From OLB16 sp964481775 (GTDB lineage Bacteria > Hinthialibacterota > Hinthialibacteria > OLB16): 14,917 bases of DNA. This document shows positions 13,868-14,917 of this stretch, piece by piece. The position numbers and the translations under genes are program-made. Location of the stretch: contig CAYZUX010000158.1 in assembly GCA_964481775.1 (NCBI GenBank), forward strand, positions 1-14,917, written 5' to 3'. Numbering within the stretch: position 1 is the stretch's first letter; each line of letters opens with the position of its first letter. The notes below the pieces were generated by a model. The model was not told where the DNA came from, did not search any database, and worked only from the letters and a program-made list of their open reading frames with translations.

Positions 13868-13915
13868 AAAAAAAGGGCGGAGGCCCGGTCTATAAAAGAA
13901 CCCCGCACTCCGCCC
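13868..13915 (-). terminator. Intrinsic terminator after the winged-helix regulator
   Basis: On the minus strand GGGCGGAG (13915-13908) pairs with CTCCGCCC (13882-13875), with further GGT/ACC pairing possible inside the 25-nt loop. Seven U residues follow directly (13874-13868). It begins 19 nt after the regulator stop. It should uncouple the regulator's transcription from the main operon, which then needs its own promoter between 13770 and 13867. Confidence 0.85.
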
Positions 13916-13933
13916 GAACGGATAAACATGTCT

Positions 13934-14581
13934 TTAGGCAAGGTAGTCAATGAGGAGGAAGCTGTCTGTGTTGATGCAGAATTTTTTGTTCACGCTTTTT
14001 ATCTCGAATGGACCATACTTGCGCATGGTTATTACGAGAGATTTGATGGCCATCTGGGCCGCTCCTGGACTGTAAACCTTCACGCCGTCAATAATCCCGT
14101 CGTATCTGGTGACTTCCTCACAGAGAACCTCCATCCTGATCTGACCGACATTGCGAAGTATCGCGTAGAGGATTGAGAACTGACGACGCGGGAGGGTTAT
14201 CCAGTGACCATTGAACCATACTTTTTCGTCGTGGCGATCAAACAGGAGGATGGTCTTAAGTGCCCAAGGGACGTTGTCCAACACGATGGCCTCTGCATTC
14301 CCTGGGCAGCTGAGGATCTGTGTTCGTTTCTGAGGGCTGATAGGTTGTGTGGCTATTCGCGGGCTACAGACCGAGAAAACCCAGTTTTTCGCTGGATGGA
14401 ATATCTCAGCAATCCTGATAAGGACTTTACGCAGAACTCCTGCGAAAATGTCGAGTTGAGGATTGCTCCTGATCGCCTCCCGGACAGCGAAATCAAGATT
14501 GTTTTCAGGTTCATCACCACCGAGGTATCCCAAGAAAGATAAAAGTATCTCGATAGCAGTGTATTGTTTTTGTTTGGACAC
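13934..14581 (-). CDS. PhoB/OmpR-type winged-helix transcriptional regulator, 215 aa
   Basis: The C-terminal domain (about 119-205) has the Trans_reg_C layout: strand pair KVWFNGHWITL, helix RRQFSILYAILRN, a second helix with LCEEVTRY, recognition helix AAQMAIKSLVITMRK, and the wing FEIKSVNKKFCIN. The N-terminal half (1-110) is helical (IEILLSFLGYL, VLRKVLIRIAEIF) and is not a receiver domain, since no phosphoacceptor Asp context is visible. No kinase gene is nearby, so it may be an orphan regulator of the element. I chose the GTG at 14581 because GGAGGGGG lies 7 nt upstream; the frame continues to an ATG at 14704 without a good ribosome binding site. Its own terminator follows at 13868-13915. 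Confidence 0.78.
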   Translation of the reverse strand: MSKQKQYTAIEILLSFLGYLGGDEPENNLDFAVREAIRSNPQLDIFAGVLRKVLIRIAEIFHPAKNWVFSVCSPRIATQPISPQKRTQILSCPGNAEAIVLDNVPWALKTILLFDRHDEKVWFNGHWITLPRRQFSILYAILRNVGQIRMEVLCEEVTRYDGIIDGVKVYSPGAAQMAIKSLVITMRKYGPFEIKSVNKKFCINTDSFLLIDYLA

Positions 14582-14595
14582 GAGGGTACCCCCTC
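14582..14595 (-). promoter_or_regulatory. Ribosome binding site within a hairpin, regulator gene
   Basis: The sequence immediately before the GTG start is GAGGG-GGTA-CCCTC: a five-pair stem with a four-base loop whose 5' arm is the Shine-Dalgarno sequence. A second stem, GACTGT/ACAGTC (14604-14623), stacks just upstream. The layout could lower translation of the regulator or make it conditional. Confidence 0.4.
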
Positions 14596-14917
14596 CGGCC
14601 CAAGACTGTCGGGGCATACAGTCGTAGGCCTGTGCGTACTTCGCCGGAATCCTGCTCCCCAGACTCCGCGTCACCGGTGCCGCTTGCCCCTCTCGTACCA
14701 GCAAGAAGAGCTATTAGCGAATATGGGAAGCCTCCGATTACACGAAATAGCCCGCAGGTTTTGGGAGTGAAGAAATGCAGGAGGAGGGTAGGAAAATCCG
14801 TGAATGCGGCCAAATTTTTCAGAAAATAATCACTTCCGCGCCAGACAATCTGTCTTTATACTCATATTTCATGCTAGCGCAGATTTGGCCCTGATCTTTT
14901 AGGAAAACGCATATGTC
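14596..14917. other. Non-coding leader/intergenic region upstream of the regulator
   Basis: The open frames here are short and lack ribosome binding sites, so I see no gene. Visible structure: a 6-bp hairpin at 14604-14623, a palindrome at 14843-14855, and an 8-bp inverted repeat GGCCAAAT (14808-14815) / ATTTGGCC (14883-14890) that encloses the palindrome. Promoter elements for the regulator should lie here, but no clear -35/-10 pair stands out. Confidence 0.5.
14843..14855. promoter_or_regulatory. Palindrome AGACA-ATC-TGTCT, candidate operator
   Basis: This is a perfect 5+3+5 inverted repeat about 260 nt upstream of the regulator start, next to an AT-rich stretch (TATAAA on the minus strand at about 14861-14856). 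It is the right size for a dimeric repressor site, but without a mapped promoter the assignment stays tentative. Confidence 0.3.

Noticed and set aside
14514..14813. 99-codon minus-strand frame upstream of the regulator
   Set aside because: It begins at TTG without a ribosome binding site, overlaps the well-supported regulator start, and has no domain features.

Overview
The window is the left end of an integrated mobile element in a bacterium of moderate GC content, with strong AGGAGG-type ribosome binding sites. The host lineage cannot be fixed from the sequence. The long Thr/Pro-rich linker in the VWA protein is a style common in Chloroflexota (Anaerolineae-like) and some candidate phyla, so an uncultured bacterium of that kind is possible, but this is inference.

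Left flank and boundary (1-166). Bases 1-45 are the GC3-rich 3' end of a plus-strand gene with an SSB-like acidic tip (ends DIDLPF). A tRNA 3' end (T-arm, acceptor strand and CCA, best matched by tRNA-Pro) lies on the minus strand at 133-163. It has no 5' half and overlaps the stop codon of a tyrosine recombinase, so it is read as the duplicated attachment site. The element therefore extends rightwards from about 165, and the complete tRNA should lie beyond the window.

Integration module (164-1640, minus): a tyrosine recombinase preceded by a small MerR/Xis-like winged-helix protein.

Main operon (1755-13769, minus). Thirteen tightly packed genes, in order of transcription: a P-loop ATPase; a small protein with an eight-ligand zinc pattern like RING/FYVE/B-box treble clefs; a HerA/FtsK-type ATPase with a C-terminal winged helix and nuclease-like domain; a small two-helix membrane protein; a secreted/anchored VWA protein with a Thr/Pro stalk, one membrane helix and an FHA-like cytoplasmic tail; a 901-aa tubulin/FtsZ-like protein; a proline-rich small protein; an E2-like protein; a ubiquitin-like beta-grasp protein; a JAB(JAMM)-E1(ThiF) fusion; two paralogous DUF669-like proteins; and a 95-aa unknown. 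Three of the junctions are 4-nt ATGA overlaps. The last junctions carry hairpins immediately upstream of similar TGAGGGAA ribosome binding sites.

Regulation (13770-14917). A PhoB/OmpR-type winged-helix protein is encoded upstream in the same direction. It is separated from the operon by a clear intrinsic terminator and a direct-repeat operator candidate. The remaining 336 bases to the window end are non-coding leader with several inverted repeats.

Taken together, the operon holds all the parts of a ubiquitin-like conjugation/deconjugation pathway (Ubl, E1, E2, JAB protease and a possible RING-like E3). It is co-transcribed with a cytoskeletal FtsZ-like/VWA membrane module and a DNA-pumping ATPase, on an integrative element. 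A conflict-related (defence) or transfer-related role is inference; no relaxase or mating-pair genes are visible here.
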